Position numbers and translations under genes: made by a program | The notes under the pieces: generated by a model | What the model was told of the DNA's origin: nothing | Databases searched by the model: none | The model's input: the letters and a program-made list of their open reading frames with translations, nothing else | Part shown: in pieces, positions 20,654-32,087 of the stretch | Layout of the letters: each line of letters starts with the position of its first letter | How positions within the stretch are numbered: position 1 is the first letter of the stretch | NCBI GenBank assembly: GCA_019054805.1 | Contig: JAHQIY010000011.1 | Span: 1,183,001-1,247,000, forward strand | DNA from: Brachionus manjavacas | Taxonomy: Eukaryota; Rotifera; Eurotatoria; Ploima; Brachionidae | DNA: 64,000 nucleotides | Direction of reading: 5' to 3'

Positions 20654-23155
20654 CTAAATAATAAATAAATAATTAGAATCAAATATTATCACAAAATTTA
20701 ATGGTAATATAAAAAATATAGTGAAATATAAACCATTTTTAGAAGAAGCCTTGGATTTAATAGTAAAAGTTTGAGTTGTAAAAAATTTCGCCTTCAATTC
20801 CATCCCAATTAAGTTTAGCTGATAATCATTTATTTCTTTGTCAAAACTAAAATTTTCCAGATATTTTTTAGAGTCTTTAGAATAATTTGTAAATTTTTCT
20901 TTAGAAAATGACCTCCTCTTTATCACACCATCAACTTTTGAGTAAAAATATTTAGTTGTCTTCAAAAATATTGAATAATAATTGTCAATTTTATGAATAA
21001 ATAGAACTGTTTGCGAATTACGATGGTAAGCAAGCATGGATCCTCCAGAAAATTCAATCACTTTTAATTTCTTATCTAAATCTTTAAATTCAACTTGAAT
21101 GATTCTTCCAAAGTCAGCATTTATTAAAGAAGCCGAACAATTTACTACAAAATATTCACTTTCAATACAATAAGTTAAATTTTCAAGTTCATGTTTATCT
21201 AAATATATTATTTCATATATCTGGTGGATAAAGTTGTCTAAATTTTGGGAACAATTGTACTTCAGATTCAATTCTTGGTCACAATCATCGACATAGTGGA
21301 AATTTCGGCATCCGGACATGTCATTAGAATCGATGCCTGATATTTCATTGACAAATAGCATCTTGATCAATTCACATCCAGGATAATGAGAAATTTTGAG
21401 AGATACATTACGATTAGCTATTTGTTTGAGTGTACACTTTGGAAATTGATCTATGCTATCTATAAAAAGCTCAACATCTCTAAAATTGTGTGAGCAAAAT
21501 ACTTGAGGACTAATACTTGAAAATTGGTTAAATTTGAGTGACATTTTTAGATGGGTTTTGTTTGGAGAAAAATTGCCAAAAGCATTTTTGGACAAAGAAG
21601 TAAAATTGAAATTTTGATTGTCCAAAGATACAAAAATCAAATTGGTCAAAAAGGTAATTACGGGCACCGACTTTATGGCATTATTATTCAGATGCAAAAT
21701 TTTTAATTTAGTATTGTATTTAAAACATTCTGGCTCTAGAATAGCAATTTGATTTCGAGCCAAATTTAATTCAACAAGCTCGATTAAATTTTGAAAAAAA
21801 TAATTTTCTATATTGGTCAAATAATTGTTTGCCATTATAAAAATTTTGAGATTTTTTAAATGAGGAAAATGAATTTTTTTTAGCCCATTATTACTCAGAT
21901 TAATTAAGCTAGCATTTTCAAATGTTAAAAGATCTTTTTTAGAAATAGATCCCATTTTGTTCGATGCCAAATTGATTTCAGTAATAATGGAAATTTTTTC
22001 CAATTTAAGCTTTGATAAAACAATTGTATTTGAATAAAGATTTATTTTTGAGCCGGTAATGGAGTCTATAATTTTGAGTTGATTCCAACCAAGGTGTATA
22101 CTAATCAGAGATGGTATATCTACGAGTAAATACTCGATTTTATTATGACTTAAACTTAATTCTTTAAGATTTACTGGATTTTTTAAATTTGATTTAGAGG
22201 AAAATTTATTAAAATTGTTATTTGACAGGTCCAGACTTTCTAATGATTTTGGAAAATAAAATTTATTATTTTCATTTAATAAATTAAAAGCTAAATTTAA
22301 AAATTTTAATTTTTTTAAATTCAAAAAACTGCCTGTTTCTACTTCAAATATCATGTTACTTGCGATGGCCAAGTATTCGACTGACTCAGTGTTAATAAAA
22401 GTAGTATTCTTAAGTATTTTTAATCTATTTCTATGAATACTTAATATTTTTAAATTGTTTAATAAAGAAAAATTAATAAAATTCAAAGCATTATCATTTA
22501 AATTGATCTCTTCTAAATTTGATTCATTTTTCAATTGTATTATTGCTATTTTTTCCAATTTACTTTTAGTGAGAATAAGTGTCCTTGTCTTGGTGCTCGG
22601 ATATAGTCTGAAAAATTTGAATTCACAGTTCATAAATGACATGTGCGTTATGTTTAAAAGAGGATTTAGGTCTAGATTTAAGTGTGAAATCTTGATATTA
22701 GTTAATTTTACCTCTTTTACTCCAAGTCTATTAAATGTGTTGATATAAAGAATTACAGATGATTCTTTGACACTAACTGCAGGGATTAAATTCACCATTT
22801 TGATTTTGTTCTTGAGGCGATTTATTCTATCATTTGATAAAACATCATTTAAATTTTTAATTTTGTAAAAAATTAATTCTTGAATGCGAGAGGCACTGGA
22901 AATTTTGTCTATAAAATTGATAGGTAAATTTTGCTGCTTAATTGCTAGTGAATTGATTGATAAATTTTGAAGGCCATTGTCAGGAAGATAACTTTGTTCG
23001 GTTAAAACAATTTTTATATTTGTGATGTTAAGATTTACTTTTAATTGGCATGTTAAAGAACAGAACGAGCCATATCGATTTAGCTGCTGACAAATTTCAA
23101 CAAAATTATTTGCACTGACAAAAATCAATTTGAAAATAATAAAAATTTTAAGCAT
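20654..23155 (-). CDS. Leucine-rich-repeat membrane protein
   Basis: About 833 residues from the ATG at 23155-23153, which opens a signal peptide (LKIFIIFKLIFVSA). Upstream in-frame codons exist, but none is an ATG. A Cys-containing N-cap (CQQLNRYGSFCSLTCQL) is followed by LRRs through about residue 560, for example LKILSIHRNRLKIL, LESLDLSNNNFNKF, LKELSLSHNKIEYL and LVELNLARNQIAIL. A Cys-rich stretch follows (CELIKM..CRNFHYVDDCDQ), then a ~180-residue region without repeats, and a hydrophobic C terminus (LYFTIFFILPLNFVIIF) with only a few residues beyond it. It looks like a surface adhesion or recognition protein. No TIR or kinase domain is attached, unlike Toll-like receptors. Partner unknown. 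Confidence 0.8.
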   Translation of the reverse strand: MLKIFIIFKLIFVSANNFVEICQQLNRYGSFCSLTCQLKVNLNITNIKIVLTEQSYLPDNGLQNLSINSLAIKQQNLPINFIDKISSASRIQELIFYKIKNLNDVLSNDRINRLKNKIKMVNLIPAVSVKESSVILYINTFNRLGVKEVKLTNIKISHLNLDLNPLLNITHMSFMNCEFKFFRLYPSTKTRTLILTKSKLEKIAIIQLKNESNLEEINLNDNALNFINFSLLNNLKILSIHRNRLKILKNTTFINTESVEYLAIASNMIFEVETGSFLNLKKLKFLNLAFNLLNENNKFYFPKSLESLDLSNNNFNKFSSKSNLKNPVNLKELSLSHNKIEYLLVDIPSLISIHLGWNQLKIIDSITGSKINLYSNTIVLSKLKLEKISIITEINLASNKMGSISKKDLLTFENASLINLSNNGLKKIHFPHLKNLKIFIMANNYLTNIENYFFQNLIELVELNLARNQIAILEPECFKYNTKLKILHLNNNAIKSVPVITFLTNLIFVSLDNQNFNFTSLSKNAFGNFSPNKTHLKMSLKFNQFSSISPQVFCSHNFRDVELFIDSIDQFPKCTLKQIANRNVSLKISHYPGCELIKMLFVNEISGIDSNDMSGCRNFHYVDDCDQELNLKYNCSQNLDNFIHQIYEIIYLDKHELENLTYCIESEYFVVNCSASLINADFGRIIQVEFKDLDKKLKVIEFSGGSMLAYHRNSQTVLFIHKIDNYYSIFLKTTKYFYSKVDGVIKRRSFSKEKFTNYSKDSKKYLENFSFDKEINDYQLNLIGMELKAKFFTTQTFTIKSKASSKNGLYFTIFFILPLNFVIIFDSNYLFII

Positions 23156-23333
23156 TTGTTTTTTTTTTAAATCAAATAATTTCAATATCTCTCAATCTAA
23201 TAAAGAATTTAAAATTAATTTTTTTGGGAGAAAAAAAAAACTTATTGCTTTTTTCATAAGAAATATATTGAAGCGACTAGGATCAATTTTTAGACAAGAT
23301 AAATATATACAATTTTCAAGTAGAAATTAAGTA

Positions 23334-23587
23334 CAGTGATTCACACTAAACTCGTACTCGGATAAGGAGAGAAAACTCGAGATTACCGCAAAAAACAAAT
23401 GAAGATGACTGATTTTTTTAAATAAATTAAATTTTTCCAATTTTTCTTATATCGATTTTCATAGTTTCTCTTCATTAAAAAAAAATTATTAAAAAAAAAA
23501 TTTTGCTTTTTTTATTTTTTTCTTTGTTATGGTTAACTCAAACTTTTTTTCAAGTCCTGACGAGGTCGAATTAACCGTGAATCACTG
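23334..23587. mobile_element. TA-flanked MITE (Tc1/mariner or pogo-like)
   Basis: Starts TA-CAGTGATTCACACTAAACTCG and ends, on the reverse complement, TA-CAGTGATTCACGGTTAATTCG; the next word (CTCG) also matches. The 254-bp length, TA target duplication and absence of coding sequence define a non-autonomous DNA transposon. Confidence 0.75.
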
Positions 23588-23589
23588 TA

Positions 23590-25322
23590 GAAATTATTTT
23601 CTTTCTAATTTTTATTTTATCTTCGCTTGTGCGATACCAAAGTAACAAATACTTCATTATTTAATTTTATTTTTAAATTTTTAAATTGAATTTACATCGC
23701 CAGAATTGGCGCTAATTGATTAAATTAATAATTAAATAAATAAAAAAATAAAATAAAATTCCAATCCAACTCGCTTTTAAAAAATTTTAAACAAAAATTT
23801 ATGTAAGAAATGTAGGAATTTTCACAGTCTTAAAATAGATAAAAAATATAATATATTTTGAAAACGATTAATTTATTTAAAAAACTAGACCATTCTAAAG
23901 GATTTTTTTTTACAAATTAAATTCATGTTTATTTAAAAAAAAAGCTCTCTGGTAATTTAATATTTAATATCAGGTTATTTTAATGTAACCCAAATTTAAG
24001 TAAAATTTGCTTTTGAAAAAAAACATAGAAAATATCATTTGATTTTCCGATCAAACATTGCATGATTTCTTTATGAGTTTATGAGCTGTTTTATTAACTC
24101 TAAAATCGTTTAATGAAAAAAAATATAAAAGCTTTATTTATTTTTTCTCTTATGTTGAAAAAAGAGAAAATATTATTTCGTATTTTAGAATAATTAGTAA
24201 TGACTTAATTTAGTTAATTTTGGTAATAAATGTTTTTTTTGCTACAATTAAATAAAATTTAAAATTATTTTTCATTGTAAATTGTTTATTTACTAAAAAT
24301 ATTCCAAAAATTCAACTTATTGTAAACAGAAAAAACTGTTATCTAATTGACTTATTAATTTTACAAAACGCTTAAAAATTCAAAATTTCCAAGTGAAAAT
24401 GTTCCATTGATGCATTTTTGACCTTTTTTTATTACAGAATAGATTAACTCAATGAATAAGGACTGAAAAATTGTCAGAAATTTGATTGAATATTTTTTAA
24501 AATGCTTGACATTTAATATTCCATTATTAGAAATAATTTTCATCTCAAAGGAGATATTTTTATTATCTAAAGAAACCAAATATCTCATGTCAATTTAAAA
24601 ATCGAAAATTTTCTAAAGGCTCAATGGATAAATGATATTAATTTCGATTTAAAATTTAAAAAAAAAAGACACTCAATTGATATAATTGTGGATTCCAAAA
24701 AGAAATGGATTAGAAAAATGCATCTAATAAAATGTTTTAATACAAGGTCGATTTTATTTGAATTTTTAATATTTAACAGTATTTAAAAATGGCATAAATT
24801 TACGTGATTCTAAAATTATTTTTCTGCTAGTCAAAAAAAATGATACTTAATTTAATTTTATTTAATAATTTTTATTGATGATACTAAAAAAGAAAAAAAA
24901 AAGAAGAGAAAGAAAAAAAAGGAAAATGTTAATTTTTTCTAGATTTTTTGCTCCCAGGTTTATTTTGATCATTGATCGGATTTTTGCTAGGTCTACCTCT
25001 CATTTGACACCCATTCGACTTCACAATAAACACTTTTTATCTGCACATTATTTTGCTAATTTGGCGATAAAACTTGTTCTTGTAAATTTTCATTTACAGT
25101 TTAATCTTGATTATTTTGGTTAAACTGTCTCCAAATCATCGACATCTTGCAATGTTTCTTCATTGGATTCAGCTTGGTTGCGATGAAAAAAAAAATCGAG
25201 TCATGTCGCTTTTTGATTTATTTTATTTTCATTAATTTCTATTTTCCATCATTATGTTACTGGTTTAATATAAATACAATATATAATCTTTAAAAGCTTT
25301 ATTTAAGTTATTGAACGTTCTG
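23590..25322. other. Gene-poor stretch with two coding-like scraps
   Basis: AT-rich. On the minus strand 25003-24929 reads MRGRPSKNPINDQNKPGSKK and ends soon after in a stop; RGRPSK is an AT-hook-type core. Just upstream (about 25185-25122, minus) is HRNQAESNEETLQDVDDLET plus a stop. Both look like tails of decayed mobile-element proteins rather than a gene. A 75-codon minus-strand frame at 24361-24588 has no recognisable content. Confidence 0.35.
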
Positions 25323-25329
25323 AAGTTCT

Positions 25330-25980
25330 ATTTATTTATTTGTTTTCTGTACCGAGCTAGAACTCCTTCAGAATAAATTAACAAAAAAAAAAAATAAAAA
25401 AAAAAAATAAAAATAAAGTAAATAAGCTAAAATAAAATGAAAAGAAAGTTAAAAAGACATATTGAAATAGTTTGTTACACGTTACACATGTTTAAATAGT
25501 TGAGGCTTCAGGAAAAAAAGTGGAAATAACAAGGTAGCAATTACACAATAGAGTTGGGTATTCAATATATCTCGATTCGAAACCTTCTTTGTATTCCTCC
25601 ACCAGTCTTACAACCAATGGAATAGAATGACTCAGTCCTGTCCCAACATATCTCTCACTCAACTCAAAAAGCCTATTCGAGACTGCTTGTAATTTAAGTA
25701 TATTAAAAGCCTCATGATGCACCATGTTGGAGAAAGATTCATATTTTAACTTAAGGATAAATCTGAATGCTGTATTCTGAATTACATGTAGTTTTTTGAT
25801 ATTATTTTCTGAAAATGAATTCAAGCAAGGAAAAGAATAGTCTAAAATAGATCCGACTAAAGATTTATATAAATTTCCTAGTGTGTTTTGAGTGAGACCC
25901 CAATTTTTATTTGACAATATCTTAATAATATTTAGCCTTTTGCTGCAGCATTCTTTAATTTCGTCTACCCAGTCAAACAT
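25330..25980 (-). pseudogene. LINE family B, 5'-truncated copy
   Basis: An uninterrupted 162-codon C-terminal ORF2 segment starts MFDWVDEIKECCSKRLNIIK and contains GLTQNTLGNLYKSLVGSILD. It is nearly identical to the C-terminal domain of the copy at 12905-14040. The 3' UTR and the shared terminus (AGTTCTAGCTCGGTACAGAA then AAATA repeats) end at about 25330. No RT domain is present. Confidence 0.85.
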
Positions 25981-25984
25981 TTTA

Positions 25985-26500
25985 TAGAGATTTTTTGAAG
26001 TTTCTTTAAAGATTCAAAAAATTTATGAGACCGCAATCATGACTGATCAATGGTCGTTCTTGTTAATTATTTTGGCGCCCTATTTTAAGCATAGTCACTG
26101 AAATTAATGTCCAAGCCAGTCTTTGAGTTGACTTAAGACTTGTGAATTTTAAACAACTCTTCTTTTTAATGTTTTCTTGAAAATGTTTAACTTTTTGTTC
26201 ATTTCTTAATTTTTAGATTTTAAAATGAAAAAAATATTAATGTAACGTTTAGACATCATTACCCTTAATTTAAATCGAACCACAAAAAAATTATTGCTAA
26301 TTAATTTATGGTCATACAAAAAACCATTGTACATAAATCATCTGTTTTTAATTATTAAGGATTTGGCAAGTGATAATCAAAAGATTTTATTACTTTATTT
26401 GAATTGCCAATTATACATTTTCTTTATATTATAAACAATAGAATAATATTATTTTTTACTGAATATCTAGCTTTATGGCAGCTTTAGTGATCATGATTTT
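25985..26500. other. Gene-free stretch between two LINE fragments
   Basis: No open frames or repeats I can support. Confidence 0.4.
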
Positions 26501-26504
26501 GATC

Positions 26505-26645
26505 TTTTTTGTTTTGTTTCTTTTGGGGATGTCATTAATATTTTAACTGAATAAAAAAGGACTGATAACCGAGCCTTGAGCGACACCTGCAGTTATTTGG
26601 TATCTTCGCTCAAGTGGTCATTCACATTTACCTTAAATGGTTAGA
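26505..26645 (-). pseudogene. LINE family B RT scrap
   Basis: Matches, at base level, the segment 13885-14010 of the family B copy (shared words GTTTTGTTTCTTTTGGGGATGT and TCATTCACATTTACCTTA). It encodes a broken version of the motif B' region. Only ~140 bp remain. Confidence 0.7.
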
Positions 26646-26693
26646 CTGTGTTATTTTCTTATGATTTCTTCTTTTTTCCTAAATTGTAAAATA

Positions 26694-27132
26694 GGGTCTA
26701 GGTAATTATGTGACCGACCCTTCACAACTTTCGTGACCTAAATCTTTTCTTGTATTATGTGACCCGAGCTGTTCACAACTTTTGTGACCTGAAATTATGT
26801 GATCAAAAAATAAAGAATAAACAATTTTGTCAAAAAATTAAAAAATGTGACCCAGAAAAAAATTTTGTGACCCAGATAAGAATAATGTGAACCAAAAAAA
26901 AATTTTGTGACCCGAGACTATTTTATTAAAAAAAAAAGCTTAAAAAAATTAAAAAAAAAGTTTAATGAATTTATGAAGAAAAGAATAATGTGAACCAGAA
27001 AATATTTGTGACCATTAAATGAATTATGTGATCAATTTAAAAAAAATGAGATCACTTTTAAAATTTTTTGCTCACATAATTTCAGGTCACAAAAGTTGTG
27101 AACAGCTCGGGTCACATAATTATCTAGATCCG
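26694..27132. mobile_element. GGRTCTAG-ended inverted-repeat element 1
   Basis: Left end GGGTCTAGGTAATTATGTGACC; right end, reverse complement, CGGATCTAGATAATTATGTGA followed by CCCGAGCTGTTCACAACTTT. An internal block at about 26755-26800 matches the right-end sequence better than the true left end does. The interior is an array of GTGACC, GTGATC and GTGAACC words spaced by A-rich DNA. Non-coding; a MITE-like DNA transposon related in its end sequence to the elements at 36536, 37377 and 50330. Confidence 0.65.
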
Positions 27133-27134
27133 TA

Positions 27135-27842
27135 AAATATTTAAACATTTTTAACATGTTACTCAGTAATTTTTAATTTTCTTCTATTCTTTAACTTTTT
27201 TTTATTTTATTTATCACTTTATTTGATTTTATTTAGGTTTTAAATCAAATATATAATTCAAATTTTGACCAAATATGAATAGCAAAGTGTAAACCATTTA
27301 TTAAATTAAAGATTTTTCTAAAATAAATGAAGCGCGTCTGGTAATTTTTTGAAGAGTTAAAAATAGTCATATCAAAAAATGAATAAGATTTTGTGAAAGC
27401 GTACTAAAATTGCTGGGGAGGTATGGAGAGGCCTGTTTTATTTCATAAAATAATTTTTTCAAATGAAAAATTTGTACATAAATCATTTTATTAGACTTTA
27501 TGTGAAAAGTAATCAAATTAGTAATCTAATATCAATTTTATTTTTACTAGAAAATAACTGTAAATAGAAAAGTAATTGCTATAATCTTCGAGTTTTTTTC
27601 GACATCAATCTTATGTTTTCTATTTTAAAAAGTTTAAAATTTAAGTTTATATTCAGATTTAAATTTTTATTCTAAAAAATGATTTTATTTCATTTTCATT
27701 TTATTCAAGTCGGATTTTATCCCTTTTAAAAAATTTATCAAAATAAAATTCAAAAGCTTTTCAAGGAAAGTCCAAGTTTCACTGAGTTAAGGCTCGGTTA
27801 AATAGTCTATAAAAAAGATTACACAGCAAAGCATTAATCAAA
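27135..27842. other. Upstream flank of the 603-residue gene
   Basis: AT-rich, no frame or repeat supported. TATAAAAAAG occurs at about 27808, some 35 bases before the start codon, and could be part of the promoter or leader; this is not demonstrable from sequence alone. Confidence 0.35.
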
Positions 27843-29966
27843 ATGCTTAGCTGTGCAGAACAAAATTTCAACAAAGACTTTCAATCGCTTAGAGAAACAC
27901 TGACCCAGGTCCAAAATGGGGATCCAACTGAGAGTATGCAGCTGGTCAGCGACAATCGTACTCTTTTGAAAAAATTAAAAAAACTACTTAAACAAGATTA
28001 TTTTATGCTGCAGTTTTTTAACAATGAAGTATCCCAAAACCCTAAAGTCAAAAAAAATTCCATTTTTTAATTTTTTTTAAGATTGTCCATAGGCAAATAT
28101 TCGAAGCATTCAAGACCTTAATCGATGCGGATAAAAAATTTTCAGTAAATAAAACAAATTTGCTATTTTTTTTTAATTTTTAAATTATTTAATTTAAAAG
28201 ATAATGAAAGACACAATCAAACTTTTGATGCTCACAGTTAGCAAAGTATTTGATGAGGATTGGAGAGTCAGCGAACCGGTTGGATGCAAAACTTGGCTTA
28301 AATCAACCTACGAGCAATTTTTGGCTCATTGTCATACCAAAATTTGCACTTACCTCACAAAATACTATCCGTCAAAAAGTGACATCACATTTTTAGTCAT
28401 TAATTTCGACATGGTCTCGCATCTAATAAAACTAGTAGATTTCAGGCTATTAATCCAAAACAACTTTGTCATTGATCAAATACAGGAAATGACAATTTAT
28501 TGGAAATACTATCCAGATAAATTTTTCACCATTTTAAGTCAGACTCTTCAAAATTTTTACATATTCCATTTTATGAGCCAGTTTAATGGCTATGCGTTGA
28601 TTGAACTGTTCACTCTAATCTTCAATGGCTACAGCATTTTGATACATTTTTTCCATTCTGCCACAACATACCGGTCACTGTGTGTCCGTGAGCTTTCAAA
28701 GCTGTCCAACGTAGCCCACAAATTCGCCACCATGTCAGTACACAAGCATTTAAACATCAGCAATCTGAAAATATTTGATCTTTTGGCCAACCTATTGGTC
28801 ACCGAAGTGAATACCGGCAATAAACATTGTTCCAAATGCATTGACTTTCTTGACGAGTGCTTGGAGTCAACGAACCAGTTTGTTAAAATGAATAGAATGG
28901 TTTTAGAGGATGAGTATAAAACTCGATACTTGAAAATTTTGAAAATTTTGATTGAACTCATTGATAAATGTAATGATCAAGAATATTCTTTGCTAAGCTT
29001 GAATCAAAGTAAGTTAAGCTTTGAAGTAATTAAAAATCTAATCAAATTTGAAAGTAAATTTTTTTAATTTAATTTTAACTAAACTAAAATTTTTTTTGTA
29101 AGAAATTGAGGCTAAATTGTTTTACAATGACTATTGGCCGTCAATAAGCGCTATAGTAATTCAAAGAAAAAAAATCTATCAAGTAATTTGAAAAAAAATA
29201 TATTTTTTTATTTTTTTAAAAATTAAAAAGTGTCAACATTTTATTTTTTTTATAAAATATTTTTTAAAAATTTATCCAAATATTGAGGAGATAGATTTGC
29301 TCGATGAAATGATCAGTTTTTGTCGGATAGTTATGAATGTAAAAAAATTTTCAAAAAAATTTCATTTTTTTTTAGATTTTTTTTCAAAGGACTCAATTTG
29401 TGTTCTGGAGATGTCAGATTGCCTTATTTTGATGCTAAAGCTTCTGGAAAAATTCCAAATGGAGAAAATTTTCGAAAAAAATTTCTCCATTTTGCTAGAA
29501 TTGTACGAGGCTGGTACCAGGAAGCTAGAAATTAAAAAATGGCTCAAATCTATTGACTTGTATTTGGAAATATTGGAATCTAGATCGAAAGAAAAATATT
29601 TTTTAAAATTAGGTGCAAATTTCGATAAATTAAGGAGCATAAAATTAATTTTATTTTGTAGAATATTTTTGGACTCCGTTTTTCAAAAAAGTCATTGATA
29701 ATTTAGTCCAGAGAAAGTTCGATTATCAGGACTTTGAATTGGTTCAAAATTATATCAGCTCAATTTTAAAACTTATTGATTTGACATTCACTTATTTCAA
29801 TGGACGCCTCATTGAAAACTGTTATGTAGAAGGAATACTAAATTTTTTAGAATTTATTTTTGATAAATTTTTCAAACATGTCTCGTCCGAAAATGACTGC
29901 AGTTTGGCCTTTTATAATCAAAAGTTATCTTTAACTTATATCATCGAAAAAATAAAAAATTTGTAA
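27843..29966 (+). CDS. Six-exon, ~603-residue alpha-helical protein of unknown function
   Basis: Exons by frame and splice signals: 27843-28028, 28082-28144, 28201-29053, 29103-29182, 29288-29612 and 29662-29966. All introns are GT..AG and 49-105 bp long, and every join keeps phase (for example E across g|aa before YFWTPFFKKV). The protein begins MLSCAEQNFNKDFQSLRETL and is rich in Leu, Lys, Ile and Phe with long amphipathic helices, suggesting a HEAT/armadillo-like solenoid. No signal peptide, membrane segment or catalytic motif was seen. Segments that may be conserved are DEDWRVSEPVGCKTWLKSTY and KYYPDKFFTILSQ. An alternative 37-bp intron at 29339 would break the frame and is rejected. I do not recognise the family. 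Confidence 0.7.
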
Positions 29967-30036
29967 AATTATTATTTTTTATTTATTTTATTTTTGTTTT
30001 TTTTTTGGATGCAGGATTCACAAAGGAAGAAATAAA

Positions 30037-30075
30037 TTAGGTCCTTATGCCTTCTTTTTGCATGAGGACCTAAGA
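30037..30075 (+). other. Hairpin in the 3' flank
   Basis: TTAGGTCCTTATGC and GCATGAGGACCTAA are near-perfect inverted repeats (two mismatches) around a ~10-base pyrimidine-rich loop, 70 bases after the stop codon of the preceding gene. It could be an RNA structure in the 3' UTR or a small transposon scar. Confidence 0.4.
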
Positions 30076-30166
30076 AACAAAAAAATATATAGTGATGAAA
30101 TCGAATTATTTTTGTGGACAAAAATTGAAACTTGAATAAGTAAAAAATTTGAACAGAAAATTGAAT

Positions 30167-30329
30167 GTTATGTCGAAAAAAATTTTGAATACCAGTTAAA
30201 TTTGAATTTAAAATTGATTAAATTTTACTTTTGAAATCAAATTCGAAAACTGTCTGTTTTTGAATTAAAATTCGAATTTTATTTAAATTTGAAAAGCAAT
30301 TTGAAATTAAATAAAAAATAAATAAATTT
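30167..30329. repeat. Left copy of ~160-bp direct repeat flanking gypsy element A
   Basis: Begins GTTATGTCGAAAAAAATTTT and abuts the 5' LTR at 30330. About 96% identical (six substitutions counted over ~150 bases) to the block at 36163-36325, which starts immediately after the 3' LTR. Confidence 0.8.
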
Positions 30330-30416
30330 TAATAAGACATTTTAATAAATTCTTCAAAACAGCACTTTTCACTCTTTTATTATGAGCACTAACAAGTCGT
30401 TGACCGCACGTCAACA
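30330..30416 (+). repeat. 5' LTR of gypsy element A (87 bp)
   Basis: Matches 36076-36162 over 87 bases with one difference (second base A here, G in the 3' copy, so the canonical TG..CA ends survive only on the right). It contains the gag ATG at 30382. A possible primer-binding site, TGGCGCTGCGAATC, starts a few bases downstream at about 30420. Confidence 0.75.
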
Positions 30417-32087
30417 AAGTGGCGCTGCGAATCAAAAGCGGCGGGAGAATGTTACCAATCAGAACGCAGTCATCGTATCATTAACTAAAAAAGTGGTAAG
30501 CGCCCAAGCACTGGTAAGGGAGGACCGGGTAGACCACCAAAGATCCCGAAGAAAGAAGAAGAAAAGGCAAGAGATGATGCAGTAACTAAAAACATAACAG
30601 ATCAATTTCAGCAATTGGGTGCCGCACCATCAGTAGTTCCTACCAAGCCAATATTTCAACTGGCCACAATAGAAATGAGGATTTTCAAAGGTTTGGAAGA
30701 TGATGATTTTGATCAGTGGTTGGATGAATTCGATACCAAAACGCACACACTTGACGACGAAGAGTACCGATTAAAATTGTTCAAGGCATACGTAGGTGGT
30801 CGAGCCAGAGAATGTCTGGAAGGTTTTAAAGAGTCAGTTAGAGGCTCGTATACAAGCCTTGTTAAGGAGATGCGAAAGTTGTTCTGCAAGAGTAATCCGG
30901 AACACTACGTGCTCGACCTAGGTAAGGTAAAGCGCGAAGCAAACGAATCACTCACTTTTTATGGTTTACGTGTGACCCAAATGTTTGGAAAAGCGTTTCC
31001 TCAAATACAAGACTCTGCTATCATCGAACAATTGACTCTGGATTATTTCCTGAGAGGACTAAACACCGAAATCTGCGCTATGGTACGGGTGCGAAGATCA
31101 AAAGATATACGGGAAGCTATTAGGTTCGCTGAAATTTGCGAAGTGGAAATGGCCAGGGCCAAGAAGGAACAACTACTAGTCCTTGAAACAACAGAAACTA
31201 CTAGTGAGAAAGGGGTCGTAGATTCCGACAAAATAAAAACAACAAAGAGCTCAAACTATACGAGTATTCTGGCAAAATTGGACAGCCAGGCGCACCAAGT
31301 CAAACAACAGTATGAGCACTTGAAGGGAGAATTCAAGAATTTGAAACAACAGTTGGAATCAACTCCGAGTGTGACAGAACGACAAAACCAGCAATTATTG
31401 CACATGGTAAGAAATAATCCTGGCATTACAAATCCAGTACAGGTTATGCAACATGACCGACGTGATAACAAGCCGCCAAACTATAAATACCGTAACGAAA
31501 ACTATAAGTACCGAAATGATAACTTTAACTATCTAAATGGTAACTATAAATACAGTAATGACAGCAACAATAGTCACTACAATAACCATCAAACCAGCAA
31601 TCAAAAAAACCACAATACGCAAGGTAAGTCCTATGTGGGTCCGAACTTTAAACACTTACCCAGGATAAAACGCTGTTACCTTTGCAATCAACCTGGTCAC
31701 TTAAGAGCCTTCTGTCCGACCAGAAACAGTGATAAGCCTCCTAACTATGCACCACAGTCATCAGCTAATCATTCTTTGAATAATAATAATAACCAAAATA
31801 AACAAATAAGATTTTACGAAATTTGCGCGGCAACTTTTTATGACCCTTGTCTGCACCATCCTCCATTTTACTATATACCCCAAGAAACAGCTTTAGAACA
31901 AACCTCAGCTCAACTTAATTTTCGAAAGACCGTCTCGTTAAGTTTGCGTAAGAACAACCTCATGGAAATACCAGCATCCATTTGGGAAAAGTCTATTTCT
32001 AACGTGTTGGATACAGGCGCCAGTAATTACTTCATCAAGGCATCGATTGTTGAGAGTCTGCAGTCCTCTTTGCATCCTGTTAAGTAA
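30382..32087 (+). pseudogene. Gypsy element A gag with start of protease
   Basis: ATG at 30382 lies in the LTR and opens MSTNKSLTARQQSGAANQKR. Near 30490, at ACTAAAAAAGTGG, the frame must move by -1 to continue as RPSTGKGGPGRPPKIPKK and the gag body (FQLATIEMRIFKGLEDDDFD, DQWLDEFDTKTH). Gag has a capsid-like helical region, an Asn/Tyr-rich linker and one CCHC zinc knuckle, CYLCNQPGHLRAFC. The same frame continues into the protease active site VLDTGASNYF and stops at TAA 32085-32087, inside the protease domain. The shift may be a mutation or programmed slippage. Gag would package element RNA in virus-like particles. Confidence 0.75.

Noticed and set aside
28629..28961. 110-codon minus-strand frame
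   Set aside because: Shadow of exon 3 of the plus-strand gene at 27843-29966.
29339..29375. 37-bp GT..AG intron inside exon 5 of the orphan gene
   Set aside because: Using it shifts the frame into a stop, and 37 bp is shorter than every other intron seen here; the frame is open without it.
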